64,000 bases of DNA from CBDEGU01 sp965238045 (GCA_965238045.1 CBDEGU010000012.1:2046001-2110000); one strand, 5' to 3'; shown: positions 8,378 to 16,618, counted from the stretch's first letter. Made by a program: numbers and translations. The notes: generated from the letters alone by a model not told the origin.

Positions 8378-9676
8378 ATGGTCCGAGCCCGCATTTTTCA
8401 CCACCGGAGGAGCGAAGCACGCGAGAGGGTAGCGATCAGCCGGCGTCAGCTCCTCTGGGGCGGTTCCGCTGCTTGCCTTTCTGGCCTGCTGGAACCGGCG
8501 GCCACCTTGCCCGCGCTGGCCGCGCAGGCTACGGCCGCGGGACGGCCCCCACGCCTGCGTATCCGTGAGATTGAGTCGTTCACGGTGAAAATTCCCTCGC
8601 CCGAAACGCCTCGCAATCCCTTTCAGAAGCTCCGCTACGCCGTCACCCGCGTCCATACCGGCGAGGGTGTCAGCGGAACGTCGTTCATCGGTGTGAGCCC
8701 GCAAGTGCTCGAGCGCTGGGTCAAGCCCGTTCTGCTCGGACAAGATCTGTTCGCGGTGGACGAGCATCTGCGGCGGCTCCAAAAACGGCGCGGCGAGGCG
8801 GGCTCGCAGGTCTTCTCGGGCGTGGAACATGCGATCTGGGACGCCATCGGACAGGCGACCGCTCAGCCGGTAGCGAAGATTCTGGGAGGCTACCGCGACA
8901 AGCTCAGGGTCTATCGCACCTGCGTCTTCCCGGGCAAGCCCGATCAGTCCGATGTCGCCTACCAGACACAGGCCAACTACGCCGTGGCGCTCAAGAAAGC
9001 AGGGATCGGCGGGATGAAAGTGCGCTGCTGGCGTCCGCGGCCGATGGATGACGTGGACATGGTGGGCGCGGTTCGCCAAGCGGTGGGCGATGATTTCGAA
9101 ATCATGCTCGATCGCACCGCCGTGCGGCCGGGCTGGGTGTGGGATTATGCCACGGCCCTGGAGGTGGCGCGAGGACTGGAAAAACATCGCGCCTATTGGC
9201 TGGAGGAGCCCTTTGACGGCTACGACCTGGAAGGCCCGGCGCGTCTGGCGGCGGAGGTCGATATCCCGATCACGGGCGGCGAACTGGGCAAGACCCTGCA
9301 GCAGTTCCTCGGCTATCTGCGGCATAAGACCTACGACATCATCCAGCCCGATACGCGCATCTGCGGAGGGATATGGAATGCGCGGCGAGTGTCGATTCTC
9401 GCCGAGGCCTTCGGCGTGCCCTGCGTGCAGCACGGCACCAGCGGGCTGGCGCTTGCCGGGTATATTCAGGCCGGCTGCGCGATGCCCAATTGTGAATGGC
9501 AGGAGATGATCGGCGGCCCGGTGATGCCCGAGGTCGAGTGGGCTCGGGCGGCGGAGTTGCTGAGATCGGATCGTGTTTTCGAGATCGAGGACGGCTACGT
9601 TCTCCTGCCCGACCATCCGGGGCTGGGTCTCGATGTCGATGAGGACGCGCTTAAGGAGTATCGCATTGATGGCTGA
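8378..9676 (+). CDS. Tat-exported enolase-superfamily (mandelate racemase/MLE-like) enzyme
   Basis: A 432-residue enzyme of the mandelate racemase/muconate lactonizing subgroup, probably a sugar-acid dehydratase or racemase acting outside the cytoplasm. The Tat motif SRRQLLWGG is at about residues 20-28. Superfamily landmarks follow: KVR (about 215), metal ligands in LDRTA (about 244), WLEEPFDG (about 274) and ITGGE (about 300), then IIQPDTRICGG with the general-base Asp (about 323) and VQHGT with the paired His (about 351). ATG 8378 has an AAGGG site five bases upstream. Codons 3-18 coincide with an arm of the TAGCCCGC repeat. The stop overlaps the start of a paralogue by 8 bases, so the two are an operon. 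Substrate cannot be assigned. Confidence 0.85.
   Translation: MVRARIFHHRRSEARERVAISRRQLLWGGSAACLSGLLEPAATLPALAAQATAAGRPPRLRIREIESFTVKIPSPETPRNPFQKLRYAVTRVHTGEGVSGTSFIGVSPQVLERWVKPVLLGQDLFAVDEHLRRLQKRRGEAGSQVFSGVEHAIWDAIGQATAQPVAKILGGYRDKLRVYRTCVFPGKPDQSDVAYQTQANYAVALKKAGIGGMKVRCWRPRPMDDVDMVGAVRQAVGDDFEIMLDRTAVRPGWVWDYATALEVARGLEKHRAYWLEEPFDGYDLEGPARLAAEVDIPITGGELGKTLQQFLGYLRHKTYDIIQPDTRICGGIWNARRVSILAEAFGVPCVQHGTSGLALAGYIQAGCAMPNCEWQEMIGGPVMPEVEWARAAELLRSDRVFEIEDGYVLLPDHPGLGLDVDEDALKEYRIDG
8385..8430 (+). repeat. Arm of the TAGCCCGC repeat inside a coding region
   Basis: GAGCCCGCATTTTTCACCAC followed by CGGAGGAGCGAAGCACGCGA and GAGG matches the arms at 23249 and 48791. It lies within the first 18 codons of the exported enolase-superfamily gene and is translated as RARIFHHRRSEARER. 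Confidence 0.75.
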
Positions 9677-10928
9677 CTCACTGACCGGCGCGTATCAGCC
9701 CGAGCCGGGCGGGGGCGTTTCAAGGTCCTTCGGGCGCCGCAAGTTTCTGTCGAGCGCGGCGGCCCTCAGCGCGGCGCTGCTCGCTCCGGTGAGAAAGCTC
9801 GCCGCCGCCGTCAAGCCGGTGCGCATCAGCGGCGTCGATGTTTTCCCGATCGAGATTCCGATTCCCGCGGAGCAAGTCAAGCAGGGGCGGATGAACCGCT
9901 ACACCGTCTGCCGCGTTGACACGGACGCGGGCGTGCGCGGCTACTCGTTTGCGGGGCCGAACCCGAAACTTCTCGACTCGGTCATTCGCCCGGCGCTGGT
10001 CGGCGAGGATCTGTTCGCCATCGAGAGGCACTTGGCGAAAGGGGCCGGGCATTGGAACGGACTCGAGCACGCGATTTGGGACGCCATGGGCAAGATCGCA
10101 GGCCGGCCTGTTTACGAATTGCTGGGCGGCGGGAAGAAGAAGATCAAGGTCTATTTGACGACGGTCTGGTTCGGCAATCAGGACCAGTCGCATGTCAGCT
10201 ATGACGAGCAGGGGGCGATGGCGGCGAAATTCGTCAAGGCCGGCTTCCAGGGGATGAAAATTCGCGCCTGGCGTCCGAATCCGCTCGACGACACCGAGGC
10301 CTGCCGGGTGATACGCGACGCGGCGGGCAAAAACTTCGCCATCATGTTCGACCGCACGGCGCACGCGCCCGAATCGGTCGGGCAGAAGATATGGGATTAC
10401 GAAACAGCGCTCAAGACCGCTCGCGCGTTTGAAAAGAATGGCGCCTATTGGCTGGAAGAGCCCTTCGCGCGGGATGATTTCGCGCAGGCGGCCCAGCTCG
10501 CCCGCGAAGTCGATATGCCGATTACCGGCGGCGAAGGTCTCTTCGGGCTCGAACCGTTTCGCGAAGCGCTCACCCAGCGCGCCTACGACATCGTGCAGCC
10601 CGAGAATCGCCGCTCGGGCGGCATCTGGATCTGCCGCAAAGTGGCGGCGCTGGCCGAAGCCTTCCACGTCTCCTGCGTGCTGCACGGGACGATGAGCTTG
10701 ATGCTGGCCGGCGCGCTGCAAATCAGTGCGGCCATTCAATCCGAGTGGCAGGAATTCGTCTTCATCCGCCCGCCGCTGATGCCCGAGCAAGTTTGGAGTC
10801 CGGGGCTGGAAGTTCTCAACACCGAAGAGATGTACCGTCTCGAGGACGGTTATATTCACGTCCCCGACCTGCCCGGCATCGGCCTTGATGTCAACGAGGA
10901 GGCGGTGGAACGGTTCCGGAAGCGGTGA
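9669..10928 (+). CDS. Second Tat-exported enolase-superfamily enzyme
   Basis: A 419-residue paralogue of the preceding protein. The start ATG 9669 overlaps that gene's stop; a longer open frame upstream is only shared sequence. Tat motif GRRKFLSSAA. Landmarks: MKIRAW, MFDRTAHAP (metal Asp), WLEEPFARDD (metal Glu), ITGGEG (metal Glu), then IVQPENRRSGG where the usual Asp of QPD is Glu, and VLHGTMS with the His. The three metal ligands are intact, but the His-Asp dyad would be His-Glu, which may change or weaken the chemistry. The pair may act on different stereoisomers or form a mixed oligomer; this is inferred from tandem duplication and translational overlap only. Confidence 0.85.
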   Translation: MADSLTGAYQPEPGGGVSRSFGRRKFLSSAAALSAALLAPVRKLAAAVKPVRISGVDVFPIEIPIPAEQVKQGRMNRYTVCRVDTDAGVRGYSFAGPNPKLLDSVIRPALVGEDLFAIERHLAKGAGHWNGLEHAIWDAMGKIAGRPVYELLGGGKKKIKVYLTTVWFGNQDQSHVSYDEQGAMAAKFVKAGFQGMKIRAWRPNPLDDTEACRVIRDAAGKNFAIMFDRTAHAPESVGQKIWDYETALKTARAFEKNGAYWLEEPFARDDFAQAAQLAREVDMPITGGEGLFGLEPFREALTQRAYDIVQPENRRSGGIWICRKVAALAEAFHVSCVLHGTMSLMLAGALQISAAIQSEWQEFVFIRPPLMPEQVWSPGLEVLNTEEMYRLEDGYIHVPDLPGIGLDVNEEAVERFRKR

Positions 10929-11485
10929 AAAAATGCTCGGACATCCATGATAGGTACATGTCAAGGATGGATGCAGGCATCCTACTCTTCCCGCAAGCGG
11001 GGGCGGTGTCTTCCACGGTGACGCAGCGTGATTACGAGCCTTTGGCCAATCGGGTTCCAAGGGTCAACAAGTCACGTGACCAGACATCCATGCGCGCGCA
11101 TCGGGTCCTGCCCGGCTCCTCGCCGGCAAAACCGTCACGGAAGATTCAGTTTGGGCTTTAGGCCCCCCGGTCTCGAAACAGGCACCATGGACGCATCCGA
11201 AAGTCCGCCAGCATCCATAACCAGCAGACTCCATCGCGTAGTCCCAGTTCGGCGAGAACCGGCGGGCAGCTCGTGACACCGCACCACGTCGGTGAAAATC
11301 TTTCCTTTCTCCTTTCCCCTTTCAATAGAAAAAAACGGATGTCCTTCTTACGCCGCCACCGACGAAACCAGACACAAAACCGCCAGCGCCACCCTCATGC
11401 CCACGATTTTACTCCCGCCCCATCCGCCCGCGCTCGCTTGATGTCTGCTTCCTCACGCTCCGACAACAAACGTGCCGCCAACAAC
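10929..11485. other. Intergenic stretch without supported genes
   Basis: About 560 bases. It begins with GTGAAAAAATGCTCGG, a short sequence that recurs (inverted) at about 12996-13010. The rest has small frames on both strands (for example 11064-11279 minus) with no recognisable protein, and a pyrimidine-rich run near 11300. No terminator hairpin with a T-tract was found. Confidence 0.5.
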
Positions 11486-11816
11486 TCACTTCGGAGGCAA
11501 AGACCGCACAAAGCCAACCCCCCCGCTCAATCCACGCCTGCAAGGCCTCTTCCCCCTCCAAACCATCCGCGCCAACATAAACAAACCCCTGCAACGGTTT
11601 CCCGGTAAAATCCATCTCGCGCGCATGAGGCTCGGCAAGCGCTTCTTCATAATCCCGCGGACCAACCCGCACCATAAGCTCCCCGCCCACAACCCCGCAG
11701 CACATATGACCATCCAGCATGAACGTCAGCCCCCCAAACATCCGCTTCTCCACCACCGCCCCGCACCCCGCCATCGCCGCCCGAACCCGCCCAGCAAGCC
11801 CCTCATCCCACGCCAT
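11486..11816 (-). pseudogene. TfoX N-terminal-domain protein, frameshifted at a G7 tract
   Basis: ATG 11816 has GGAGG seven bases upstream. The product begins MAWDEGLAGRVRAAM, then KRMFGGLTFMLDGHMCCGVV, DLMVRVG-like and ALQAWIERG, the TfoX N-terminal fold (regulators related to Sxy/TfoX, often small stand-alone proteins). In the zero frame the chain runs on into a cysteine-rich, arginine-rich tail to 11409. Removing one G from the seven-G run (C7 on the plus strand, 11518-11524) restores the family's usual ending VGFVRSLPPK and a stop at 11486. So the gene carries a homopolymer frameshift: real inactivation, phase variation, slippage, or a sequencing error. No competence genes are nearby. Confidence 0.8.
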
Positions 11817-11956
11817 CAACCCCACCTCCAAGTTTTATCGCCATCTTCATTTCCACGATTCTACACTCCCCCACGCCCCACCCCTTGAATCCCCCGCTCC
11901 AATCGCCTATCATGATCCTGCCGGATACCGGACACCCAACGCCAGGAAGTGATCCC

Positions 11957-12853
11957 ATGAAACTCCTCATCCTTCTCCTCGCCAGCGCCCTGCTCGCCCC
12001 CCTGTCCTTCGGACAGATCATGAGTTTTAGCCGCGAGCAAATGATCGAGCTGACCAAGAATAATCCCTTCGAACGCTTCCCCGACGGACGCCCCAAAGTC
12101 CCCAAGCATCTGCTCGAACGCGTCAAGGAACTCTCGGTCGAAGAAGCCTGGGGTCTCCTCCGTAACAAAGGCTATTTGCAGCAGTATGCCGGCGACTTCC
12201 AAATCCTCCGCCCCGGTCAGAAACTCGTCGGACGCGCCGTCACCGCCAAATACCTCCCGCTGCGGCCCGATTTGAAGGAAATGGTCGACGCCGACGCCAA
12301 GAAGAAGGGCATAGCCGCGGGCAATACCCAAAAAGTCATCGACGTGCTTGTCAAAGACGACGTGCCCGTCGTCAACCTCATGGGCGGCCAGCCTGGACAC
12401 AACTTCGGCGGCGACAACCTGCACTCCGCCATCTGGGGACAGACCGGCACCGGCGCCGTCGTCCACGGCACGATCCGCGACCTGCAAGGCTCCTATGATC
12501 TGCCCCTGCAGATGTACTTCCGCAAACCCCATCCCTCGGCCGTCAGCGGCGTGCTAACGGTTGGCATCAATATTCCCATCGAGATCGGCGGCGCCGTCGT
12601 CTTGCCTGGAGACGTCGTGCTCGGCGATCGCGAAGGTGTCATCTTCATCCCCCCGGAATTTGTCCAGGAAATCGTCGACCAAGCCGACCTCACCCACATC
12701 CACGACGATTGGACCAAGGCCAAGTTCCTAAGCGGCAAATACCGCGCCAGCCAGCTCTACGGCGGTCCGCTCACGCCCGCATTGCAGAAGGAGTACGACG
12801 ACTACAAGAAGAAGAGACTCGCTGAGATCAAGAAATCCCGAGGCGGCAAATAG
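11957..12853 (+). CDS. Exported RraA-like / dimethylmenaquinone methyltransferase-like family protein
   Basis: 298 residues from ATG 11957 (AGGAAG upstream), with signal peptide MKLLILLLASALLAPLSFGQ. The body has the RraA fold hallmarks: a conserved GGQPGHNFGGDNLHSAI, HGTIRDLQG (the G..RD motif binding metal and substrate in 4-hydroxy-4-methyl-2-oxoglutarate/oxaloacetate aldolases), and NIPIEIGGAVVLPGD followed by VLGDREGVIFIP. Many family members are aldolases or decarboxylases and some bind RNase E; the exported location favours an enzyme on extracellular organic acids, but this is not proven. The N-terminus has a further ~60 residues (LTKNNPFERFPDGRP). It lies near two exported enolase-superfamily enzymes and a TIM-barrel isomerase, consistent with sugar-acid catabolism. 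Confidence 0.8.
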   Translation: MKLLILLLASALLAPLSFGQIMSFSREQMIELTKNNPFERFPDGRPKVPKHLLERVKELSVEEAWGLLRNKGYLQQYAGDFQILRPGQKLVGRAVTAKYLPLRPDLKEMVDADAKKKGIAAGNTQKVIDVLVKDDVPVVNLMGGQPGHNFGGDNLHSAIWGQTGTGAVVHGTIRDLQGSYDLPLQMYFRKPHPSAVSGVLTVGINIPIEIGGAVVLPGDVVLGDREGVIFIPPEFVQEIVDQADLTHIHDDWTKAKFLSGKYRASQLYGGPLTPALQKEYDDYKKKRLAEIKKSRGGK

Positions 12854-12914
12854 TCAGACCAGTACCGCCTCCGCGATGTTAAGATAGCGCGCGGAAGCTC
12901 GCCACCAGCAAGGC

Positions 12915-13010
12915 GTGAAAAAATCGGGACTGCCACAAGCGCTGGCGAAACGCTCTCCGATTCGTAACGACTTAGGCAATGCGCGGCTGGCTGTGCCAGC
13001 ATTTTTTCAC
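12915..13010. repeat. Inverted-repeat bounded spacer
   Basis: GTGAAAAAAT at 12915-12924 and its inverse ATTTTTTCAC at 13001-13010 bound ~76 bases between two same-strand genes. The right arm, read inverted, extends to GTGAAAAAATGCTGG, which resembles 10926-10941. A small element is possible; a simple long hairpin is equally possible. Confidence 0.35.
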
Positions 13011-13034
13011 ATCTTCGAGACCCGGAGACCGGCA

Positions 13035-13790
13035 ATGAAACTAGGAACCGTCACCTACAACCTGGCGCGCAATTGGGACGTCGAAACCATCATCGAGCAA
13101 CTCGAAAAAGCCCAATTCGAGGCCGTCGAGTTGCGAACGACCCACGCCCACGGCGTCGAGCCTTCAATCTCGAAAGCCGAGCGCGAGAAAGTCCGCGAAC
13201 GCTTCGCGCGCAGCAAGGTCCGCCTGCTCAGCCTTGGCACCGCCTGCGAGTACGATTCCCCCGACCCGGCCGTCCGCCGCGAAAACATCGAAGAGACCCG
13301 CCGCTTCGTCGAACTAGCGCACGACCTCGGCTGCTGGGGCATCAAGGTCCGCCCCAACCGGCTCCACAAGGAGGTGCCAGAGCGCGTCACCCTGCAGCGC
13401 ATCGGCGAGGCCCTCCGCGAGTGCGGCGATATTGGCGGCAAGTATGGCGTCGAAATCTGGGTCGAAGTCCACGGACGCGGCACCAGCGAACCAGCCCGCA
13501 TGCGCGCCATCATGGACGCCTGTTCGCATCCCAACGTCGGCGTCTGCTGGAACTCGAATCCGCCAGAGGCCATCGACGGCTCGATCCGCCAGCCCTTCGA
13601 ACTCCTCGCGCCGTTCATCAAGAACGTGCACATCAACGTCCTCGCAAGCGCTTATCCCTACCGTGAGTTCTTCCGCCTGCTCCGCGAATCGGGCTACGAC
13701 CGCTACACCCTAGCCGAAGTCGCCGAAAGCAAGGAGCCCGAGCGCTTCCTCCGCTACTATCGCGCCCTCTGGAGAGAACTCAGCCGCTAG
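13035..13790 (+). CDS. Sugar phosphate isomerase/epimerase (xylose isomerase-like TIM barrel)
   Basis: 251 residues from ATG 13035; the 40 in-frame codons upstream lie in the inverted-repeat spacer. The sequence MKLGTVTYNLARNWDVETI, VELRTTHAHGVEPS, RLLSLGTACEYDSPD, GIKVRPNRL, EIWVEVHGRG, VGVCWNSNPPEAIDG, VHINVLASAYPYREFFRLL and TLAEVAES follows the AP-endonuclease-2 type TIM barrel, with Glu/His metal ligands in WVEVHG, VCWN and VHIN. Family members isomerise or epimerise keto-sugars or act as hydroxypyruvate isomerase. No signal peptide, so it is cytoplasmic, unlike the neighbouring exported enzymes. Its TAG stop is built from the end of the inverted-repeat element at 13786. Confidence 0.8.
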   Translation: MKLGTVTYNLARNWDVETIIEQLEKAQFEAVELRTTHAHGVEPSISKAEREKVRERFARSKVRLLSLGTACEYDSPDPAVRRENIEETRRFVELAHDLGCWGIKVRPNRLHKEVPERVTLQRIGEALRECGDIGGKYGVEIWVEVHGRGTSEPARMRAIMDACSHPNVGVCWNSNPPEAIDGSIRQPFELLAPFIKNVHINVLASAYPYREFFRLLRESGYDRYTLAEVAESKEPERFLRYYRALWRELSR

Positions 13791-14097
13791 AGCATTTTCA
13801 GGAATGACATAGACAATCCGCCGGGACTGCTCGGCCTGGACGTTTCGGCTACAGGCTGCGCCATCATTGAAAATCGTCGAAATCCGCCGCCGAGCCGCGG
13901 ATGGAAATCTGCGGTCGAACCGGCGCGGACATCCCGCACGAGGCCTTCAACTACCGCAAACGACACCTCGCGACATCGCCTCAACGCCGGCGGCGGCTTC
14001 AAGGTCCGGACCACGGATTTCCATCCGTGGCTCGGTAGCGGCCGCTTGGCGTCAGCAACTCAGATACGGGCTATGCCATCGCTGAAAATGCTCTAGC
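13786..14097. mobile_element. 312-bp non-coding element with 16-bp perfect terminal inverted repeats
   Basis: GCTAGAGCATTTTCAG at 13786-13801 is repeated inverted at 14082-14097. Inside, a second inverted pair (CCGAGCCGCGGATGGAAATC at 13890-13909 and its near-complement at 14016-14035) would fold a long hairpin. A degenerate third copy of the terminal motif is at about 13845-13880 (GCCATCATTGAAAATC). No transposase gene is present. The outer end supplies the stop codon of the upstream gene. MITE-like by structure. Target-site duplication is not evident beyond the repeat itself. Confidence 0.6.
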
Positions 14098-14116
14098 CAC
14101 CGGCCACCGCCGCCAA

Positions 14117-15214
14117 TCAATACCCGCCCAACCCAACAACCTCCGCCCGCGGATAAAACGCCAGCAAAGCAAACGCGTAGTAGACGCCGTGCTCCATCCT
14201 CTCGAGCTGCCTGCCCGCCAGAGGCCCCGCAACCGCTTTGCCGAACAAATTCCACCGGCTGCCCGTCTTCTTGTCGCGAATCTCCCCCTTCTCGAAGCGG
14301 AACCGAAGCCGCTCTCCATCCAGCACGCTTGAGAACAGCCCGGCCGATCCGGTCGCCCCGGCATCGGCGATCTGCCGTGTATCCATCAAGCTCAGCGTCG
14401 CCGGCTCGAAGAACACCACATAGTGCTCGCCCGCCAGCTTGCCTTCCACCACATGATTCCGCCGCAAGCGCTCGAAAGCATACGCCCGCGTCTTACCTCG
14501 CAGCGTGAACGTCAGCATCTTCATCTTGGGATGCAACGCGAGCTTCCGCTTCATCTCCACCGGAAACATGATGCCCCCGCTCGCCTCATAACCGGCATAC
14601 GGACTCGACCCATAGGCCCGCAGATGTCCCGTTTCCTTGCTGAGCACTTTGCCGCCGGGAAAACTCGCCGCGAACGCATAAAAGGGGGCAACGCGGCTTG
14701 TGACCACCCTCAGCCTGCGTCCGGTCATCTCGCCCACCAGCGCCTCTCCCGTGAGTTGCTGCCAAAGAGAGTCGCTTTGATGGTCATACATCACCATGTC
14801 GCTATTGCGAAGCATGCCCGAGACGCCGAACGTCAGCACTGCCTCGCCCACCCGCCGGTCGAAGCTGATGGCGCTATTGCACAGCGGACAATAGGTCACC
14901 AGCACCGCAAGATCGCCGATCGTGTCGTTGACCATTTCGTGGAAGATCAGGATCTGCAGCGGATAGGCGCGAGCCTCCGATCCGTGCTCAACCACGATCA
15001 CCGGATCTTTAGGAAGCAGCCATTTCGAGGCCCCGGCCACCGAGGTAAATTTCGGGGCGAGAATCGCCGGAATCCCGTCCTTTGGCGGACCGCCCGATCG
15101 CAGCTCAGTCAGAGCAATCGACTTCTTAGAAAGGTCGGTCTTCCACTCCCCAGGACCAAGCTGCGCCAGCGCTGCCGGCGCCGCCACAAGAAGGAATACA
15201 AGAAGCCGAATCAT
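14117..15214 (-). CDS. Secreted DUF3179-family protein
   Basis: 365 residues from ATG 15214 (GGGGGA about six bases upstream), with signal peptide MIRLLVFLLVAAPAALAQ. The DUF3179 hallmarks are all present: DPVIVVEHGSEARAYPLQIL, FHEMVNDTIGDLAVLVTYCP then LCNSAISFDR, FGVSGMLRNSDMVMYD, SLWQQLTGEALVGEMTG, and AYGSSPYAGY. The YCPLC motif gives two conserved cysteines that could bind metal or form a redox site. The family has no established biochemical function. It is divergent from the PIG-L gene across ~200 bases. The C-terminal part (about residues 250-365) is less conserved. A longer frame to 15367 has no start signal and overlaps a tandem-duplication region. Confidence 0.85.
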   Translation of the reverse strand: MIRLLVFLLVAAPAALAQLGPGEWKTDLSKKSIALTELRSGGPPKDGIPAILAPKFTSVAGASKWLLPKDPVIVVEHGSEARAYPLQILIFHEMVNDTIGDLAVLVTYCPLCNSAISFDRRVGEAVLTFGVSGMLRNSDMVMYDHQSDSLWQQLTGEALVGEMTGRRLRVVTSRVAPFYAFAASFPGGKVLSKETGHLRAYGSSPYAGYEASGGIMFPVEMKRKLALHPKMKMLTFTLRGKTRAYAFERLRRNHVVEGKLAGEHYVVFFEPATLSLMDTRQIADAGATGSAGLFSSVLDGERLRFRFEKGEIRDKKTGSRWNLFGKAVAGPLAGRQLERMEHGVYYAFALLAFYPRAEVVGLGGY

Positions 15215-15373
15215 GCTCGTCCCCCTTTCAGTAAGAAAATTCACCCACTCACCAACTAAGATTCGCCACCCAGCCAAATGAGTTACGCCCGTCCCGGCGC
15301 AGCACCGCCTCCCCTTCCACTTTTTCCGTCCAGCCGAAACCTGAAACCGAGTCCTCCGCCACCCCACCAGAGC

Positions 15374-15403
15374 GACCCAGCATATACAGACCCAGCATAT
15401 ACA
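15374..15403 (+). repeat. Perfect 15-bp tandem duplication before a start codon
   Basis: The unit GACCCAGCATATACA occurs twice back to back, ending eight bases before ATG 15412. Each copy contains TATACA, which resembles a -10 element, so the duplication could shift or double a start site. Confidence 0.7.
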
Positions 15404-15411
15404 ATGGTCTC

Positions 15412-16416
15412 ATGCAGCGACGTGATTTCCTCTCCAACTCCTTTGCCGGCGGACTGGCCGTCGCCTCCCCCCAATCGACTCCCCGGGAACGCCAGACCGG
15501 CGGGGACGACAGCACCGCCTACGAGGTCGAAACCATCATTGAGCGCCGCGTCTCAGGCAAGCCCCACCAGGGCAAGACGCTCGCCGCGATCCAGCCGCAC
15601 TGCGACGACATCCCGATCTTCGCTGGCGGGACGATCCTCAAGCTCATCGACGAGGGCTACGAGGGCATCCTCATCACCATGTCCGACGACTCGATGGCGG
15701 GCAACCTCAACGCGGATCTCGCCCAAACCCGCCGCGGCAAGGCGACCTACGGCCAGATCGTTCACGCCAATGAAGACGACACCATCGAGGTCGGCCGCAG
15801 GCTCGGTCTCAAAGAGTCGCTCTTCTTGAACTACCCCAACCACAACATGGACGTTTGGCCGGTGATCGAGATGCGCGCCCGGCTCATCTTCCTTTTCCGC
15901 GCTTACAAGATCGATACCGTCTTCGTCTACGATCCCTCCGGTCTCTACGAGCGCAACCCCGACCACTACGTTACTGCCCGCGCCGTCGAATCAGCGTACT
16001 GGATGTCCAAGTCCGAGTGGGACTACCCCGAGCACTTCAAGGTCGGGCTCGAACCCTATGGCCCCAACGAGACCTACTACTTCGCCCGCGGGCCGCAGCT
16101 TGTCAACCGCGTGGTCGACATCTCGGACTTCATTGATGACAAGGCCTACGCCAACACGGCCAACGTCACACAAGGGCCGTCGGGCAACCGCGGAGCCGCC
16201 CTGCGCCGCCGCCTCGCCGCCGATGGCAAGAAGCTGCCCCTGTTGGGTGACGATGACGACACCGCGAACCGCGAATACACCAAGCGCTTCGCCCTAAATC
16301 GGGACCGCGTCCGGGGCCGGCGGCACGGCCTCGAGTACGCCGAGTATTACCACTACATCGGACCGGGCGAATCGAGCCTGCAACGCTACATCGACGAGAA
16401 CGCCCAGTCGCTCTAG
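15412..16416 (+). CDS. Exported PIG-L family (LmbE-like) deacetylase
   Basis: 334 residues. The N-terminus MQRRDFLSNSFAGGLAVA reads as a short Tat-type signal, though the hydrophobic part is modest. The zinc-binding motif is AIQPHCDDIPIFAGGT (usual form PHPDDE), with the third ligand in ERNPDHYVTARAV. Family enzymes remove N-acetyl groups from amino sugars (for example GlcNAc-PI, mycothiol and bacillithiol precursors). Here the second motif residue is Cys rather than Pro and the final Glu of the motif is replaced, as in several sugar-degrading relatives. Ends with GPGESSLQRYIDENAQSL. The neighbour on the other strand is DUF3179. The substrate is not evident. Confidence 0.8.
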   Translation: MQRRDFLSNSFAGGLAVASPQSTPRERQTGGDDSTAYEVETIIERRVSGKPHQGKTLAAIQPHCDDIPIFAGGTILKLIDEGYEGILITMSDDSMAGNLNADLAQTRRGKATYGQIVHANEDDTIEVGRRLGLKESLFLNYPNHNMDVWPVIEMRARLIFLFRAYKIDTVFVYDPSGLYERNPDHYVTARAVESAYWMSKSEWDYPEHFKVGLEPYGPNETYYFARGPQLVNRVVDISDFIDDKAYANTANVTQGPSGNRGAALRRRLAADGKKLPLLGDDDDTANREYTKRFALNRDRVRGRRHGLEYAEYYHYIGPGESSLQRYIDENAQSL

Positions 16417-16449
16417 CTAGCCGGCAGCATCGCTGCAATAGCGGCTCCA

Positions 16450-16560
16450 GCCGCTGATTCGTTCTCTAGGCTTGCTGCTGAGCACCGCTCTCGCGGGGGC
16501 CGCGGCGCAGCGCCCAGCCTCGTCATCGTCTTCACGGATGATTCGGGTTACGTGGTGGGA
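16450..16560 (+). pseudogene. Sulfatase N-terminal remnant
   Basis: LLLSTALAGAAAQR in one frame continues, after a one-base shift, as SLVIVFTDDSGYVVG. This resembles a signal peptide followed by the N-terminal strand and first metal Asp pair (ADD.GY) of arylsulfatases. Nothing of the C/S-x-P-x-R site remains; the fragment is ~110 bases between two genes. Assignment is by motif only. Confidence 0.35.
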
Positions 16561-16618
16561 ACGCGATTTACCAATAGGTATCGTGCAGACAGGCTCTAAG
16601 TCCCTTGTTGTGTGAGAC

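Noticed and set aside
11064..11279. 71-codon minus-strand ORF between the enolase-type and TfoX genes
   Set aside because: No start signal, no recognisable domain and no coupling to neighbours.
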